Notes: generated by a model from the sequence alone, not told the origin. Positions 30,769-39,476 are shown, counted from the stretch's first letter. The stretch: DNA of 64,000 nucleotides from an uncultured Geobacteraceae bacterium (GCA_937958075.1 CALFFB010000009.1:1-64000), one strand, 5' to 3'. Translations and numbers: made by a program.

Positions 30769-31224
30769 ATGAAAGAGGACATACAGATTCACATCAAAAA
30801 ACTCAGGGAGGGCGCGCAAATTCCTGCGTATATGACAGAACACGCGGCCGGTATGGATATCCATGCTCTGCCGGATACGCCGGTCTGCCTGGAGCCGGGT
30901 GAGCGGGCGCTGGTCCCCACGGGCCTGGCCGTGGCGATTCCCCACGGTTTTGAAATCCAGGTGCGGCCACGCTCAGGTCTGGCCCTTAAGCAGGGTATTG
31001 CCCTGGTCAATTCTCCGGGAACCATTGATGCCGATTACCGGGGGGAGATCGGGGTGATCCTCATCAACCACGGCAATGAAAGCTTCACTGTCAATCCTGG
31101 TGATCGCATTGCCCAGTTGATTGTCGCGCCCGTGACACGTGGTCGATTTGTTGAGGTTGCAGAACTGAATACGACAGCGCGCGGTGCGGGTGGCTTCGGC
31201 CATACCGGTGTGTCCGGGGCGTAA
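30769..31224 (+). CDS. dut: Deoxyuridine 5'-triphosphate nucleotidohydrolase (dUTPase)
   Basis: The 151-residue protein hydrolyses dUTP to dUMP and keeps uracil out of DNA. All five trimeric dUTPase motifs are visible: [17 protein letters not shown], the [16 protein letters not shown] segment with the catalytic aspartate, GDRIAQLIV and GAGGFGHTG. The chosen ATG has AGGTGA eight bases upstream and gives the usual family length. The frame is open 27 codons further upstream, but that extension would be unusual. Confidence 0.94.
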   Translation: MKEDIQIHIKKLREGAQIPAYMTEHAAGMDIHALPDTPVCLEPGERALVPTGLAVAIPHGFEIQVRPRSGLALKQGIALVNSPGTIDADYRGEIGVILINHGNESFTVNPGDRIAQLIVAPVTRGRFVEVAELNTTARGAGGFGHTGVSGA

Positions 31225-31225
31225 C

Positions 31226-31495
31226 ATGACCGACAAAGACCCCAGGGATCTGCTTGAATTTCCCTGTGATTATCAGTTCAAAGCCATCGGCGCTGCGGGT
31301 GAGCGCTTCCGCCGGGATGTCTGTACCGTGGTGAGTCGCCATGCCGACGCAGCAAACGAGGCCGTCAACTGGCAGGAGAGTCGACACGGCAATTATCAGT
31401 CCGTTTCCCTGCGCGTCACCCTCCAGAGTTATGAGCAGATGACTCTCATCTATGCTGAGCTGAAAACGCTTGACGGGCTGAAGATGCTGCTGTAG
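31226..31495 (+). CDS. DUF493 (YbeD-like) protein
   Basis: The 89-residue protein has the small alpha/beta fold of YbeD: LEFPCDYQFKAIG at the start, then GNYQSVSLRVTLQSYEQMTLIYAELKTLDGLKMLL. These resemble ACT-like regulatory domains but the function is unknown. It begins one base after the dut stop codon and is probably translated by coupling. Confidence 0.85.
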   Translation: MTDKDPRDLLEFPCDYQFKAIGAAGERFRRDVCTVVSRHADAANEAVNWQESRHGNYQSVSLRVTLQSYEQMTLIYAELKTLDGLKMLL

Positions 31496-31550
31496 GCAGT
31501 GTTTTCAGCTCTGACAACCTAGAATAATCATGTCAACAAGGAGTTCTGTC

Positions 31551-32165
31551 ATGTTGCTGGCGATTAACACGCAAAATCCGCAACCTCGATTGATTGCCCA
31601 GGTCGTTGACTGCTTGCGTCAAGGCGGGGTGATCATCTATCCGACGGACACCACCTACGGTATCGGATGCGATATTTTTAATAAAAAAGCGGTCAAAAAG
31701 ATTTTTCAGATCAAGCAGCGCGATCAGCGCAAGCCCTTTTCCTTTATCTGCAGCGATCTGGCCGAAATCTCCAGTTATGCCCAGGTCAGCAATTTTGCCT
31801 TCAAGATTATGAAGCGCTATCTGCCCGGGCCCTATACCTTTGTTCTTGAAGCATCGAAGGTCGTGCCGGAATCCTTAAGTACCCGTCAGAAAACAGTAGG
31901 GGTTCGTATTCCCGATGACCCCATCTGTCAGGCCATAGTTCGGGAACTCGGTCAGCCTCTGGTGACCACCAGCGCCAATATATCCGGCGAGAAAACTCCG
32001 GCGGATCCTTATGAAATTCATCAGAAAATGGGAAATTTGGTTGATATGGTTATCGATGGCGGAATTCTGATGGATGAAGCGTCAACGGTGATCAGTCTGA
32101 TCAATGACGAAATTGACGTGCTGCGGCAGGGTGCGGGCAGTACCTCGTGGATTGAGCAGCCGTAA
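31551..32165 (+). CDS. Sua5/YciO/YrdC/YwlC family protein
   Basis: The 204-residue protein has the YrdC fold: RQGGVIIYPTDTTYGIGCD, then KQRDQRKPFSFIC, LPGPYTFVLEAS, TVGVRIPDDPICQAIV and TTSANISGEKTP. Members either make threonylcarbamoyl-AMP for tRNA t6A (TsaC/Sua5) or are of unknown role (YciO). The overall similarity looks nearest to YciO, yet the substrate-binding K-x-R element and STSAN-like motif of active enzymes are present. The start is the ATG seven bases after AAGGAG. A terminator follows at once. Confidence 0.88.
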   Translation: MLLAINTQNPQPRLIAQVVDCLRQGGVIIYPTDTTYGIGCDIFNKKAVKKIFQIKQRDQRKPFSFICSDLAEISSYAQVSNFAFKIMKRYLPGPYTFVLEASKVVPESLSTRQKTVGVRIPDDPICQAIVRELGQPLVTTSANISGEKTPADPYEIHQKMGNLVDMVIDGGILMDEASTVISLINDEIDVLRQGAGSTSWIEQP

Positions 32166-32172
32166 TAAAATG

Positions 32173-32208
32173 AAAAAACCGACTGATTATTTCAGTCGGT
32201 TTTTTTTT
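32173..32208 (+). terminator. Intrinsic terminator after the YciO-family gene
   Basis: AACCGACTGA and TCAGTCGGTT pair around a short loop and are followed by a long T-run; an A-run precedes the stem, so it could also work on the other strand for the tRNA-Leu transcript. Confidence 0.93.
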
Positions 32209-32211
32209 GAC

Positions 32212-32298
32212 TGGTGCCGAAGGCGAGACTCGAACTCGCACGAGCAATTGCCCACCACCCCCTCAAGATGGCGTGTCTACCAGTTCCACCACTTCGGC
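32212..32298 (-). tRNA. tRNA-Leu (anticodon GAG)
   Basis: Read on the minus strand: acceptor stem GCCGAAG pairs with CTTCGGC, followed by A and an encoded CCA. The anticodon stem CCATC/GGTGG encloses TTGAGGG with anticodon GAG. A long variable arm (class II) and the T-arm GTTCGAGTC are present. It lies 74 bases after secG, the same pairing as secG-leuU in E. coli. Confidence 0.95.
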
Positions 32299-32372
32299 AA
32301 AACGGATGTTCTTATACTGAATTGCGGCTCACCTTGTCAACAAAAAAGGTTTTTTTACGCAAATATTCAGTC

Positions 32373-32681
32373 CTACTGCTGCCCCGCCGGCGGAGATGCC
32401 GGGGCACTCTGGGCCGGTGCGTTGACAGCATCCGGCATGATGGTTTTGGAGGCAGGTGAACCGTAGTAATAGGCCAGGGACAAACTGGTCAGCATGAAGA
32501 CAACGGCAACCCCGGCGGTGATTTTCGTCATGGTATTGCCACCGGTGGTACCAAACATGGTCTGGCTGCTGCCGGCACCGAATGATGCACCGGCCTGAGC
32601 GCCTTTGCCCATTTGTAATAGAACGATAACAACCAGTGCGATCGAAACAATGATGTGGATTCCGATTAGTATGGTGACCAT
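32373..32681 (-). CDS. secG: Preprotein translocase subunit SecG
   Basis: The 102-residue membrane protein has two hydrophobic helices (about 3-23 and 53-73) and the conserved linker LLQMGKGAQAGASFGAGSSQTMFGTTGGNTMTK region. A proline/alanine-rich tail follows. SecG is the third subunit of SecYEG and helps SecA-driven export. The start is the ATG preceded by GGAG (minus strand); a longer in-frame extension contains nothing SecG-like. Confidence 0.95.
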   Translation of the reverse strand: MVTILIGIHIIVSIALVVIVLLQMGKGAQAGASFGAGSSQTMFGTTGGNTMTKITAGVAVVFMLTSLSLAYYYGSPASKTIMPDAVNAPAQSAPASPPAGQQ

Positions 32682-32912
32682 GCCCAGAACTCTCCTGAAA
32701 TTTTTTATATAAAGAATGAACTGCGGACGTATAGCACATCTTGAACAGTGGTGCAAAGACTTTCCGGAAAAAGAAGGGCTTTTCATCGGCATGTTGACCG
32801 CTTCTGCTAAAACATGATTTTGATACTGCCTGATGCTCTTGTATCGTAGCTTCGTTGTATCGTGAAAACTACTATAGTCACTATCATTTGCAAGATTAGA
32901 ACGAGCACAATT

Positions 32913-32932
32913 TGTTATCAATTACCATAACA
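32913..32932. repeat. Inverted repeat upstream of the XRE-cupin promoter (candidate operator)
   Basis: TGTTAT and ATAACA form a 6-base inverted repeat with an 8-base spacer, ending 24 bases before the -35 box. The spacing puts half-site centres on nearly the same helical face, as expected for a dimeric HTH regulator; autoregulation is inferred only. Confidence 0.4.
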
Positions 32933-32955
32933 GGTAGGGGCCTCTCATATATAGA

Positions 32956-32984
32956 TTGACAAGGATGGTGAGCGGTGCTAGAAA
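32956..32984 (+). promoter_or_regulatory. Sigma-70 promoter of the XRE-cupin pair
   Basis: A perfect TTGACA, a 17-base spacer and TAGAAA. Transcription would start near base 32991, some 25 bases before the ATG. This promoter overlaps a theoretical N-terminal extension of the first regulator, which is therefore rejected. Confidence 0.75.
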
Positions 32985-33015
32985 GTACCTCCTAAATTTT
33001 ATGGAGTCTCATGCA

Positions 33016-33576
33016 ATGGTAAAAAAACTTATCGGTCGCAAGCTCAAGTCATCCCGTCTCAAGCGTGATAAAACCATTCAGGAACTGGCCAGCCTTTCAT
33101 CAGTTTCATCCAATATGATCTCGCGGATTGAGCGCGGCCTGACCATTCCGTCTGTTGAAATTCTTATGAAACTGGCGGACGCCCTGGGGTTGAGTCTGAG
33201 CTACTTTGTTGAAGAGGGGGAAAAGGGCAGTCAGGTCGTTTTTACTCCGGCCGGTGAAGGAACCCCGATGTTTTTTTTTGAAGACAAGCATCAGATCACC
33301 AGCTTGATGCAGGGCTTGCGCGATCCTGGTTTTGCGGTGTTTGTCGATACCCTGGAGCCGTACTGTGACAGTGGTGAGGGGGGGATGGTGCATACCGGTG
33401 AAGAATTCGCCATGGTTCTGGAGGGTTCCGTCGATTTTTTCATAGAAGACGAGAACTATCATTTGCAGCGAGGGGATTCTATCGCTTTCAAGGCATCGGC
33501 GCCGCACCGTTGGCACAACACAGCACCTCAGCAGGCTGTGGTGCTGTGGGTTGTGTCACCGCCGCCCCATATCTGA
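33016..33576 (+). CDS. XRE-family transcriptional regulator with cupin sensor domain (first of a tandem pair)
   Basis: The 186-residue protein has an N-terminal helix-turn-helix (about 8-65, with QELASLSSVSSNMISRIERG) and a C-terminal cupin barrel (about 105-180, with GEEFAMVLEGSVDFFI, LQRGDSIAFKASAPHRWHN). Regulators of this type bind a small ligand or metal in the cupin and control sulfur, amino-acid or polyamine genes; the ligand here is unknown. The start is the ATG nine bases after GGAG. Its paralogue follows after 26 bases, and residues 30-51 are identical in both proteins. Confidence 0.92.
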   Translation: MVKKLIGRKLKSSRLKRDKTIQELASLSSVSSNMISRIERGLTIPSVEILMKLADALGLSLSYFVEEGEKGSQVVFTPAGEGTPMFFFEDKHQITSLMQGLRDPGFAVFVDTLEPYCDSGEGGMVHTGEEFAMVLEGSVDFFIEDENYHLQRGDSIAFKASAPHRWHNTAPQQAVVLWVVSPPPHI

Positions 33577-33602
33577 ATGCCACACCGCAGGAGCCTGCGT
33601 CT

Positions 33603-34169
33603 ATGCAGATTAAAAAAATTGTGGGCAAAAAACTCAAGGAGATCCGCCTTAAACAGGATATGACTATCCAGGTTCTGGCAGAAAAATCCCGGGTGTCCTC
33701 CAATATGATTTCACGGATTGAGCGTGGCTTGACCATCCCGTCCGTTGAAATTCTCATGCGTCTGGCAGCCGTGTTCGACAAAAGCATAAACTTTTTCGTT
33801 GAGGACGTCAGTACGTCCCACGAAGTTGTTTTTACCCGCCCTGGTGGTCGTGACAAAACTGTCTATGACGATGAATTCAACATGCACACGGAATCCTTCA
33901 CCTCCGGCCTGCGTGATCCGCAGTTTATGTCCTTTTATTGTACGGTACAGAAGGGGGGGCGAAGCGGCGAGCAGAAGATGTACCATCCCGGAGATGAGTT
34001 GATCTATCTGCTTGAGGGACAGCTGAAAATGACCATCGTTGATGAGGAGTATTTCCTTGATGCCGGCGACAGTCTCTGCTTCAAGTCACATCTGCCGCAC
34101 CGGTGGGAGAATATCGGTGAGGGCGATGCCAGGGTAATCTGGACCCTTTCACCCTTTACCATCATCTGA
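33603..34169 (+). CDS. XRE-family transcriptional regulator with cupin sensor domain (second of a tandem pair)
   Basis: The 188-residue paralogue of the preceding gene has the HTH at about 9-66 and the cupin at about 105-182 (GDELIYLLEGQLKMTI, LDAGDSLCFKSHLPHRWEN). The HTH recognition segment (residues 31-52) is identical to its neighbour while the cupin halves diverge, so both probably bind the same DNA and respond to different signals. The ATG is nine bases after GCAGGAG. No target genes are evident in the window. Confidence 0.92.
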   Translation: MQIKKIVGKKLKEIRLKQDMTIQVLAEKSRVSSNMISRIERGLTIPSVEILMRLAAVFDKSINFFVEDVSTSHEVVFTRPGGRDKTVYDDEFNMHTESFTSGLRDPQFMSFYCTVQKGGRSGEQKMYHPGDELIYLLEGQLKMTIVDEEYFLDAGDSLCFKSHLPHRWENIGEGDARVIWTLSPFTII

Positions 34170-34244
34170 CGGGACCAGGGCTGAGGTTGTTCTGTCGGCG
34201 GGGTGGCAACGAGGGGCAAAAATGACTTTCCTGCACAAGACCAG

Positions 34245-34273
34245 TTGAGATGTGTTTTTATTTGGTGTATAGT
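34245..34273 (+). promoter_or_regulatory. Sigma-70 promoter of the IHF/HU gene
   Basis: TTGAGA and TATAGT separated by exactly 17 bases, about 55 bases before the start codon. Confidence 0.75.
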
Positions 34274-34328
34274 TTCCACAGTTTAAGCGAGGGGCACCCG
34301 AAAACACTGATTCCTTAAGGGGGGGTCA

Positions 34329-34604
34329 ATGAACAAATCGGAACTGGTTGAAGCGCTGTCGCTGGAAAAAAATCTGACCTATAAAAAAGCCGAGCAGATC
34401 ATCAATGTGGTCTTCGACTCCATGACCCAGGCTCTGGTTGACCGGGATCGTATTGAGATACGCGGCTTCGGCAGCTTTATGGTCAAGGAGTACAAGTCCT
34501 ACATGGGGCGTAATCCGAAAACCGGCGAGATCATCAAGGTTGAAGAAAAACTCCTGCCTTTCTTCAAGGTCGGAAAAGAGCTGCGCGAGCGAGTTGACAG
34601 CTGA
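34329..34604 (+). CDS. Integration host factor/HU family DNA-binding protein (IHF beta-like)
   Basis: The 91-residue protein is of the HU/IHF fold: NKSELVEALSLEKNLTYKKAEQIINVVFDSM, the RIEIRGFGSFMVKEY strand and the DNA-intercalating arm GRNPKTGE with its conserved proline. The N-terminus resembles IHF beta (HimD) rather than HU. It bends DNA; sigma-54 promoters such as the one before glnB often need IHF. A second HU-type gene is at 42 kb. GGGGGG before the ATG serves as ribosome binding site. Confidence 0.9.
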   Translation: MNKSELVEALSLEKNLTYKKAEQIINVVFDSMTQALVDRDRIEIRGFGSFMVKEYKSYMGRNPKTGEIIKVEEKLLPFFKVGKELRERVDS

Positions 34605-34647
34605 TTTGTTCTTTTGCGCACATTGTTCGTTCATCATTTGAATGCAT

Positions 34648-34691
34648 ACGGGCTTGTCCATAACTGTTTATGGGTGAGCCCGTTGTTTTTT
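34648..34691 (+). terminator. Intrinsic terminator after the IHF gene
   Basis: A long stem (ACGGGCT ... AGCCCGT with inner CCATAA/TTATGG pairing) followed by TGTTTTTT. Confidence 0.88.
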
Positions 34692-34735
34692 CAAACAGGT
34701 GACACATCAAAACAGTCAAGACAGTGAGGTCGGTC

Positions 34736-35245
34736 ATGCTGCATATCTATCAGGGAATAACTCCGAAACTGCACGACAGCGTCTTTCGTGTCGGATCGGC
34801 AGAAATTATCGGCGACGTGGAGGTCGGCGAAGATTCAAGCCTCTGGTTTCATGTTGTGGTACGCGGTGATGTCAATATCATCAGGATAGGGAAGCGGACC
34901 AACGTGCAGGATGGTACAGTCATTCACGTGACCAATAAAACTCATCCAACCCTGATCGGTGACGATGTGACCATCGGGCACAATGTGACCCTGCATGGCT
35001 GCACCATTGGCAATCGCTGCCTTATCGGCATGGGGGCCGTCATTATGGATGGTGCGGTTGTGGAGGATGATGCCATGATTGCCGCCGGCGCTCTGGTAAC
35101 ACCCGGAACCCGGGTTACGTCGGGCAGTTTGTTTGCCGGTTCGCCGGCCCGTTGCAAACGAACGCTGACCGCTGATGAAACGGCCTTTTTGCTGAAGTCG
35201 GCGAATAACTATCTGGAATACGTAAAAACCTATCGGACGGATTGA
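34736..35245 (+). CDS. Gamma-carbonic anhydrase-like left-handed beta-helix protein
   Basis: The 169-residue protein is made of hexapeptide repeats (about 15-140: EIIGDVEVGEDSSLWF, TIGNRCLIGMGAVIMDGAVVEDDAMIAAGALVTPGT). The three histidines expected for metal binding are present in VIHVT, TIGHNVT and LHGC. Such trimers are gamma-type carbonic anhydrases or related transferases (YrdA/CaiE-like); activity cannot be read from sequence alone. The ATG with GAGG upstream is chosen over a GTG four codons earlier. Confidence 0.88.
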   Translation: MLHIYQGITPKLHDSVFRVGSAEIIGDVEVGEDSSLWFHVVVRGDVNIIRIGKRTNVQDGTVIHVTNKTHPTLIGDDVTIGHNVTLHGCTIGNRCLIGMGAVIMDGAVVEDDAMIAAGALVTPGTRVTSGSLFAGSPARCKRTLTADETAFLLKSANNYLEYVKTYRTD

Positions 35246-35269
35246 TTTGACACAGAAAGCGGATCAGCC

Positions 35270-35755
35270 ATGACGCCTGTCAGCCTTGATCATGTACTGG
35301 ACAGTTCGCTGTTTGCCGGACTTTCCTCCGACGAACGTGAAAGCCTGGCCGATCTCTTTGAGGTAAGGCAGGTGGCCGTCGGCAAAACAGTCTTTATTGA
35401 GAACATGACAGGCGAGAACCTCTATCTGATCAACAAAGGATCAGTCACTATCTCACAGATGCTCGGTGAGATCGATGAGCAGTCTCTGGTTGTGCTGCGT
35501 TCCGGCGAGACCTTCGGAGAACTGGCGTTGGTCGATGATGAGCTTCGTGCCGTGACCGCTCGGGTGGTTGATGATGCCGAGCTCTATCTGTTGTCACGCG
35601 CCCGTTTTGAAGAACTTGCCGCCGCCAGTCCCGCTCTGGGGATGAAGCTCATGCGCAATGTGCTGCGCACCTTCAGCAAGCGCCTGCGTCAGGCGAAAAG
35701 CGACTACCGTGACATGCTGCTGGCGACCCTGGAATCAAAAAAAACAACGCATTGA
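35270..35755 (+). CDS. Cyclic nucleotide-binding domain protein without DNA-binding domain
   Basis: The 161-residue protein has one CRP-like beta-roll (about 12-125): SLFAGLSSDERESLADLF, the FIENMTGENLYLINKGSVTIS strands and the phosphate-binding cassette region SGETFGELALVDDELRAVTARV. It ends with a helix and a basic tail (KRLRQAKSDYRDM) but no HTH, so it is a stand-alone sensor rather than a CRP/FNR regulator. The ligand is not evident. It lies 24 bases after the gamma-carbonic anhydrase gene. Confidence 0.88.
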   Translation: MTPVSLDHVLDSSLFAGLSSDERESLADLFEVRQVAVGKTVFIENMTGENLYLINKGSVTISQMLGEIDEQSLVVLRSGETFGELALVDDELRAVTARVVDDAELYLLSRARFEELAAASPALGMKLMRNVLRTFSKRLRQAKSDYRDMLLATLESKKTTH

Positions 35756-35839
35756 CACCGGCTTTCCGCCACCGGCAGGGCATTTCCCCCGTTCAGGGGG
35801 GTCGTCGGTTGAACATTGTGATTTGGCTTTATTTTTAAA

Positions 35840-35869
35840 TTGACAGGCAGGATCGTTATTTTGTAGGAT
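35840..35869 (+). promoter_or_regulatory. Promoter of the tRNA-His/tRNA-Leu unit
   Basis: TTGACA and TAGGAT with an 18-base spacer, preceded by an A/T-rich stretch and ending 14 bases before tRNA-His. Confidence 0.7.
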
Positions 35870-35883
35870 GCTCAAGTTTTTCT

Positions 35884-35960
35884 GGTGGGTGTAGCTCAGT
35901 TGGTAGAGCACTGGATTGTGGCTCCAGTTGTCGAGGGTTCAAGCCCCTTCACTCACCCCA
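35884..35960 (+). tRNA. tRNA-His (anticodon GTG)
   Basis: The encoded extra G at position -1 pairs with the C discriminator, as in bacterial tRNA-His. The anticodon stem CTGGA/TCCAG encloses TTGTGGC with anticodon GTG; T-arm GAGGGTTCAAGCCCC; CCA is encoded. Confidence 0.96.
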
Positions 35961-36052
35961 ATAAATACAGACAATGCTCACTTTCCGCATCCAGTTATCC
36001 CGTCAGGCCGGGTGGGTATGGGAGGTGGGCATTGTTGCTTTGAACAAAGTGC

Positions 36053-36137
36053 GCGAGAGTGGCGGAATTGGTAGACGCGCCAGACTTAGGATCTGGTGTC
36101 CTTTGATGTGGGGGTTCGAGTCCCCCCTCTCGCACCA
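36053..36137 (+). tRNA. tRNA-Leu (anticodon TAG)
   Basis: Acceptor GCGAGAG pairs with CTCTCGC; the anticodon stem CCAGA/TCTGG encloses CTTAGGA with anticodon TAG. A long class II variable arm and an encoded CCA are present. It lies 92 bases after tRNA-His and is probably on the same transcript. Confidence 0.96.
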
Positions 36138-36247
36138 GTCACCAAAAAGTCGGTCACCCCTGTTGTCTGGTCACAGACCGATGTCCGTTAATCGTTGTTT
36201 TCATGATCTGTTGCAGAGACAGCATTTCTTTTAAGGAAGGATAGCCA

Positions 36248-37585
36248 ATGAATGTCAGAGTCGAAGACGTAAGCCCGATCAAGAAGAAGCTTTTTGTCGA
36301 AGTTGCTGCCGATCACGTTGCCGAGGAGCTGGAGTCCGCTTTTAAGAAAATTGCCAAATCAGCGAACATTAAAGGCTTTCGCAAGGGCAAGGTGCCCAGA
36401 ACAATTCTTGAGCAGCAGTTCGGTCCGAAGGCCCATTATGAGACCATTGGTTCTCTGATCAATAACAGCCTGTACAAGGCCCTGCTCGACAACCAGATTC
36501 AGGCGGTTTCCCAGCCCCAGGTGGTGGATACGGGATCCATAGAGCACGGAGCGCCCTTTACCTATGAAGCTGAGGTCGATGTCCGTCCCGAAATCGTGGC
36601 CCAGGATTATACCGGATTGCAGCTGACGAAAACGAAGATGGAGTTCGATGATTCCGTGGTCGACGAGCAGCTCAAGCAGCTGGCGGAGTCGCGCACGCAG
36701 CTGGTGGTGTCAGAGGCCGAGGCAGCCGGTGACAATGATACGGTCGTTATCGATTTTGAGGGATATATCGGGGAGACCGCTTTTGATAACGGAACGGCTT
36801 CCGACTATGAGCTTGAGCTTGGTTCCAACAGCTTCATTCCGGGGTTTGAGGATCAGGTCGTCGGCATGAAGCGCGGCGAGGTAAAGAATGTCAATGTCCG
36901 TTTCCCGGATGGTTACGGCGCCAATGACCTGGCTGGTAAAGATGCGGTCTTCAAGGTCACACTGAAGGAGATCAAAAAGAAGCAGGTTCCTGAAATCAAT
37001 GATGATCTTGCCCGTGAGGTAGAGGCGGACAATCTTGATCAGTTAAAAGAGCGCATCACAGAGCAGGCAAAAGCCCAGCAGCAACAGCAGATCGACAATC
37101 AGCTGCAGGAGAACCTGATGGATGCGTTGCTGGAAAAAAATCCCTTTGAGGTTCCGGACGGCATGGTGACAAACCAGCTGCTGTACCTCAAGGACAGTTT
37201 CTCCCAGCGGCTGAAAGCCCAGGGCATGAGCCTGGAGATGCTGGGCATGAACGATGAGGTCTTTAATAAAAACTACTGGGATATGGCGACCAAGCAGGTC
37301 AAGGGGGAACTGCTCCTTGACGCCATTGCCAAACAGGAATCGCTGACTGTGGCTGATGACGAGGTTGAAGAAAAGATGAACGACTTCGCCCGGCAGAGCA
37401 ACGCCCCTCTTGAGCAGGTGAAAAAATATTTTGAAAATGATCAGGCCCTGACAGGCCTGAAAGGGCAGTTGCTGCAGGAGAAGGTGGTTGCCTTTCTTCT
37501 GGAGCAGGCACAGGTCACCGAAGTGGAACCAGAACCCGAGGATGCACCGCAGGAATCATCTGCCGACACGGATAAGGAGTCCTGA
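36248..37585 (+). CDS. tig: Trigger factor (ribosome-bound chaperone and prolyl isomerase)
   Basis: The 445-residue protein has the N-terminal ribosome-binding domain with the signature FRKGKVPR (about 45-52), a central FKBP-type prolyl isomerase domain (about 160-245, VVIDFEGYIG, SFIPGFEDQVVGMKRGE) and the helical C-terminal chaperone arms. It ends in an acidic tail. AAGGAAGGA precedes the ATG. clpP and clpX follow, the conserved protein-quality order. Confidence 0.97.
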   Translation: MNVRVEDVSPIKKKLFVEVAADHVAEELESAFKKIAKSANIKGFRKGKVPRTILEQQFGPKAHYETIGSLINNSLYKALLDNQIQAVSQPQVVDTGSIEHGAPFTYEAEVDVRPEIVAQDYTGLQLTKTKMEFDDSVVDEQLKQLAESRTQLVVSEAEAAGDNDTVVIDFEGYIGETAFDNGTASDYELELGSNSFIPGFEDQVVGMKRGEVKNVNVRFPDGYGANDLAGKDAVFKVTLKEIKKKQVPEINDDLAREVEADNLDQLKERITEQAKAQQQQQIDNQLQENLMDALLEKNPFEVPDGMVTNQLLYLKDSFSQRLKAQGMSLEMLGMNDEVFNKNYWDMATKQVKGELLLDAIAKQESLTVADDEVEEKMNDFARQSNAPLEQVKKYFENDQALTGLKGQLLQEKVVAFLLEQAQVTEVEPEPEDAPQESSADTDKES

Positions 37586-37588
37586 TTT

Positions 37589-38185
37589 ATGGCCCTGGTA
37601 CCAATGGTTGTAGAAGACAGCGGGCGCGGGGAGCGGGCGTATGACATTTATTCCCGACTGCTGAAGGATCGGATTATTTTCCTCTCGGGCGCTGTGGAAG
37701 ATCATATGGCGAATCTGATCATCGCCCAGATGCTGTTTCTGGAGTCGGAAGACCCTGATCGTGACATTCATTTATACATCAACTCGCCTGGTGGTGTTGT
37801 CACCGCCGGCATGGCCATCTATGACACCATGCAGTACCTGAAATCGCCGGTCTCGACCATCTGTGTCGGTCAGGCGGCGAGCATGGGAGCCATTCTGCTG
37901 GCGGCTGGAGAGCCCGGCAAGCGCTACGCCTTGCCCCATGCGCGAATCATGGTGCATCAGCCCCTGGGCGGTTTTCAGGGGCAGGCCACGGATATCAGCA
38001 TTCATGCTAAAGAAATTCTGCGAATGCGCGAAACGTTAAATGAGCTTCTGGCTCGGCATACGGGACAAAGTGTCGACAAGATCGCCCAGGACACAGAGCG
38101 GGACTTCTTCATGAGTAGCGAAAGCGCCCGGTCTTATGGTATTATCGACGACATTGTTAAGAGGAAAGTCAGTTTGCAGAAATAA
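37589..38185 (+). CDS. clpP: ATP-dependent Clp protease proteolytic subunit
   Basis: The 198-residue serine peptidase has the complete triad: Ser98 (GQAASMGA), His123 ([10 protein letters not shown]) and Asp172 (TERDFFMS). It forms the 14-mer chamber fed by ClpX or ClpA. AAGGAG lies within the end of tig, three bases separate the two genes, and the stop codon overlaps an ATG of the next frame. Confidence 0.98.
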   Translation: MALVPMVVEDSGRGERAYDIYSRLLKDRIIFLSGAVEDHMANLIIAQMLFLESEDPDRDIHLYINSPGGVVTAGMAIYDTMQYLKSPVSTICVGQAASMGAILLAAGEPGKRYALPHARIMVHQPLGGFQGQATDISIHAKEILRMRETLNELLARHTGQSVDKIAQDTERDFFMSSESARSYGIIDDIVKRKVSLQK

Positions 38186-38199
38186 TGGAGGAGTCATAC

Positions 38200-39447
38200 G
38201 TGAGTTCTAAAGAAGAAAACGGCCATCTGACCTGTTCGTTTTGCGGGAAATCTCAGGAAGAAGTCAGAAAGCTTATCGCAGGCCCGACAGTATATATCTG
38301 CGACGAGTGTATCGAGTTGTGTAATGACATCATCGACGAAGAGGCGCGTCTCGATCAAAAAGCCGGCAGCGGTGGCAAGCACCTGCCGAAGCCTTCTGAA
38401 ATCAAAGATATCCTCGATGACTACGTGGTCGGTCAGGAACTCGCGAAAAAGGTTCTTTCCGTTGCCGTCTATAATCATTACAAGAGGGTTGAATATTCTG
38501 AAAACAATACGGATATCGAGATTCAAAAGAGCAATATCCTGCTGCTGGGCCCGACCGGCAGCGGCAAGACTCTGCTGGCGCAAACCCTGGCCAAGGTTCT
38601 TGATGTGCCCTTTACCATTGCCGATGCGACCAATTTGACGGAAGCCGGCTATGTTGGCGAGGATGTTGAAAACATCATCTTGAGTCTGCTGCAGGCGGCC
38701 GACTATGATCTTGAAAAGGCGCAGAAGGGGATCATCTATATTGATGAGGTCGATAAAATTGCCCGCAAGTCGGAATCGCCATCCATTACCCGTGATGTCT
38801 CAGGTGAGGGGGTGCAGCAGGCACTGCTGAAGATTATCGAGGGTACTACCGCCAGCGTCCCACCCAAGGGAGGGCGCAAGCATCCCCAACAGGAATTCCT
38901 CAAGGTTGATACCTCCAATATCCTCTTTATCTGTGGAGGTGCCTTTTCCGGACTGGAAAAAATTATCAATAAGCGTATCGGCTCGAAGGTCATGGGCTTC
39001 GGCGCTGAAGTCCGCTCCATCAAAGAGGAGAGCCTGGGGGCACTGCTCACCAAGATCCAACCGGCGGATCTGCTCAAATACGGCCTGATACCTGAGTTCG
39101 TCGGCCGGATTCCGGTGATTGCAACCTTGAGCGAACTGGATGAAGCCGCCCTGATTCAGATTTTGCGTGAGCCGAAAAATGCCCTGATCAAACAGTATCA
39201 ACGCCTGTTTGACATGGAAGATGTCAGCCTCAAGTTTACCGACGGGGCCCTGGTCGCTGTTGCCAGGGAGGCCCTCACCCGTAAAACGGGAGCTCGTGGT
39301 TTGCGCGCCATTCTGGAAAATTCCATGTTGGAAGTCATGTACGACATCCCCTCGCAGGACCGGGTCCGGGAAGTTGTGATCAATGAAGAGGTCATTTCCA
39401 AAGGAGCCAAACCCTTAATTATCTATGATGTGGCTGAAAGCGCATAA
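38200..39447 (+). CDS. clpX: ATP-dependent Clp protease ATP-binding subunit ClpX
   Basis: The 415-residue AAA+ unfoldase has an N-terminal zinc-binding domain (CSFCGK ... CDECIELC), Walker A GPTGSGKT, Walker [14 protein letters not shown], the pore loop GYVGEDVE and the [11 protein letters not shown] sensor region. I choose the GTG start because GGAGG lies eight bases upstream and the N-terminus then matches the family; an ATG five codons earlier overlaps the clpP stop. It follows clpP directly and ends before an intrinsic terminator. Confidence 0.96.
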   Translation: MSSKEENGHLTCSFCGKSQEEVRKLIAGPTVYICDECIELCNDIIDEEARLDQKAGSGGKHLPKPSEIKDILDDYVVGQELAKKVLSVAVYNHYKRVEYSENNTDIEIQKSNILLLGPTGSGKTLLAQTLAKVLDVPFTIADATNLTEAGYVGEDVENIILSLLQAADYDLEKAQKGIIYIDEVDKIARKSESPSITRDVSGEGVQQALLKIIEGTTASVPPKGGRKHPQQEFLKVDTSNILFICGGAFSGLEKIINKRIGSKVMGFGAEVRSIKEESLGALLTKIQPADLLKYGLIPEFVGRIPVIATLSELDEAALIQILREPKNALIKQYQRLFDMEDVSLKFTDGALVAVAREALTRKTGARGLRAILENSMLEVMYDIPSQDRVREVVINEEVISKGAKPLIIYDVAESA

Positions 39448-39476
39448 CCACGGATAATAAATTGATCTTTACCCTG

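Larger units (their letters stand above)
32682..33015. other. Intergenic region between secG and the XRE-cupin genes (divergent)
   Basis: About 330 AT-rich bases. It contains the promoter of the first XRE-cupin gene, a candidate operator (both listed separately) and a direct repeat TTGTATCGT at about 32839 and 32854. I cannot define the secG promoter with confidence. Confidence 0.6.

Noticed and set aside
32956..33015. N-terminal extension of the first XRE-cupin regulator
   Set aside because: The extension would start on the -35 hexamer of a strong promoter and cover its -10; the internal ATG after GGAG matches the paralogue's N-terminus.
35786..35800. CCCCC/GGGGG hairpin after the cyclic-nucleotide-binding gene
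   Set aside because: Five base pairs and no T-run; too weak to call a terminator.
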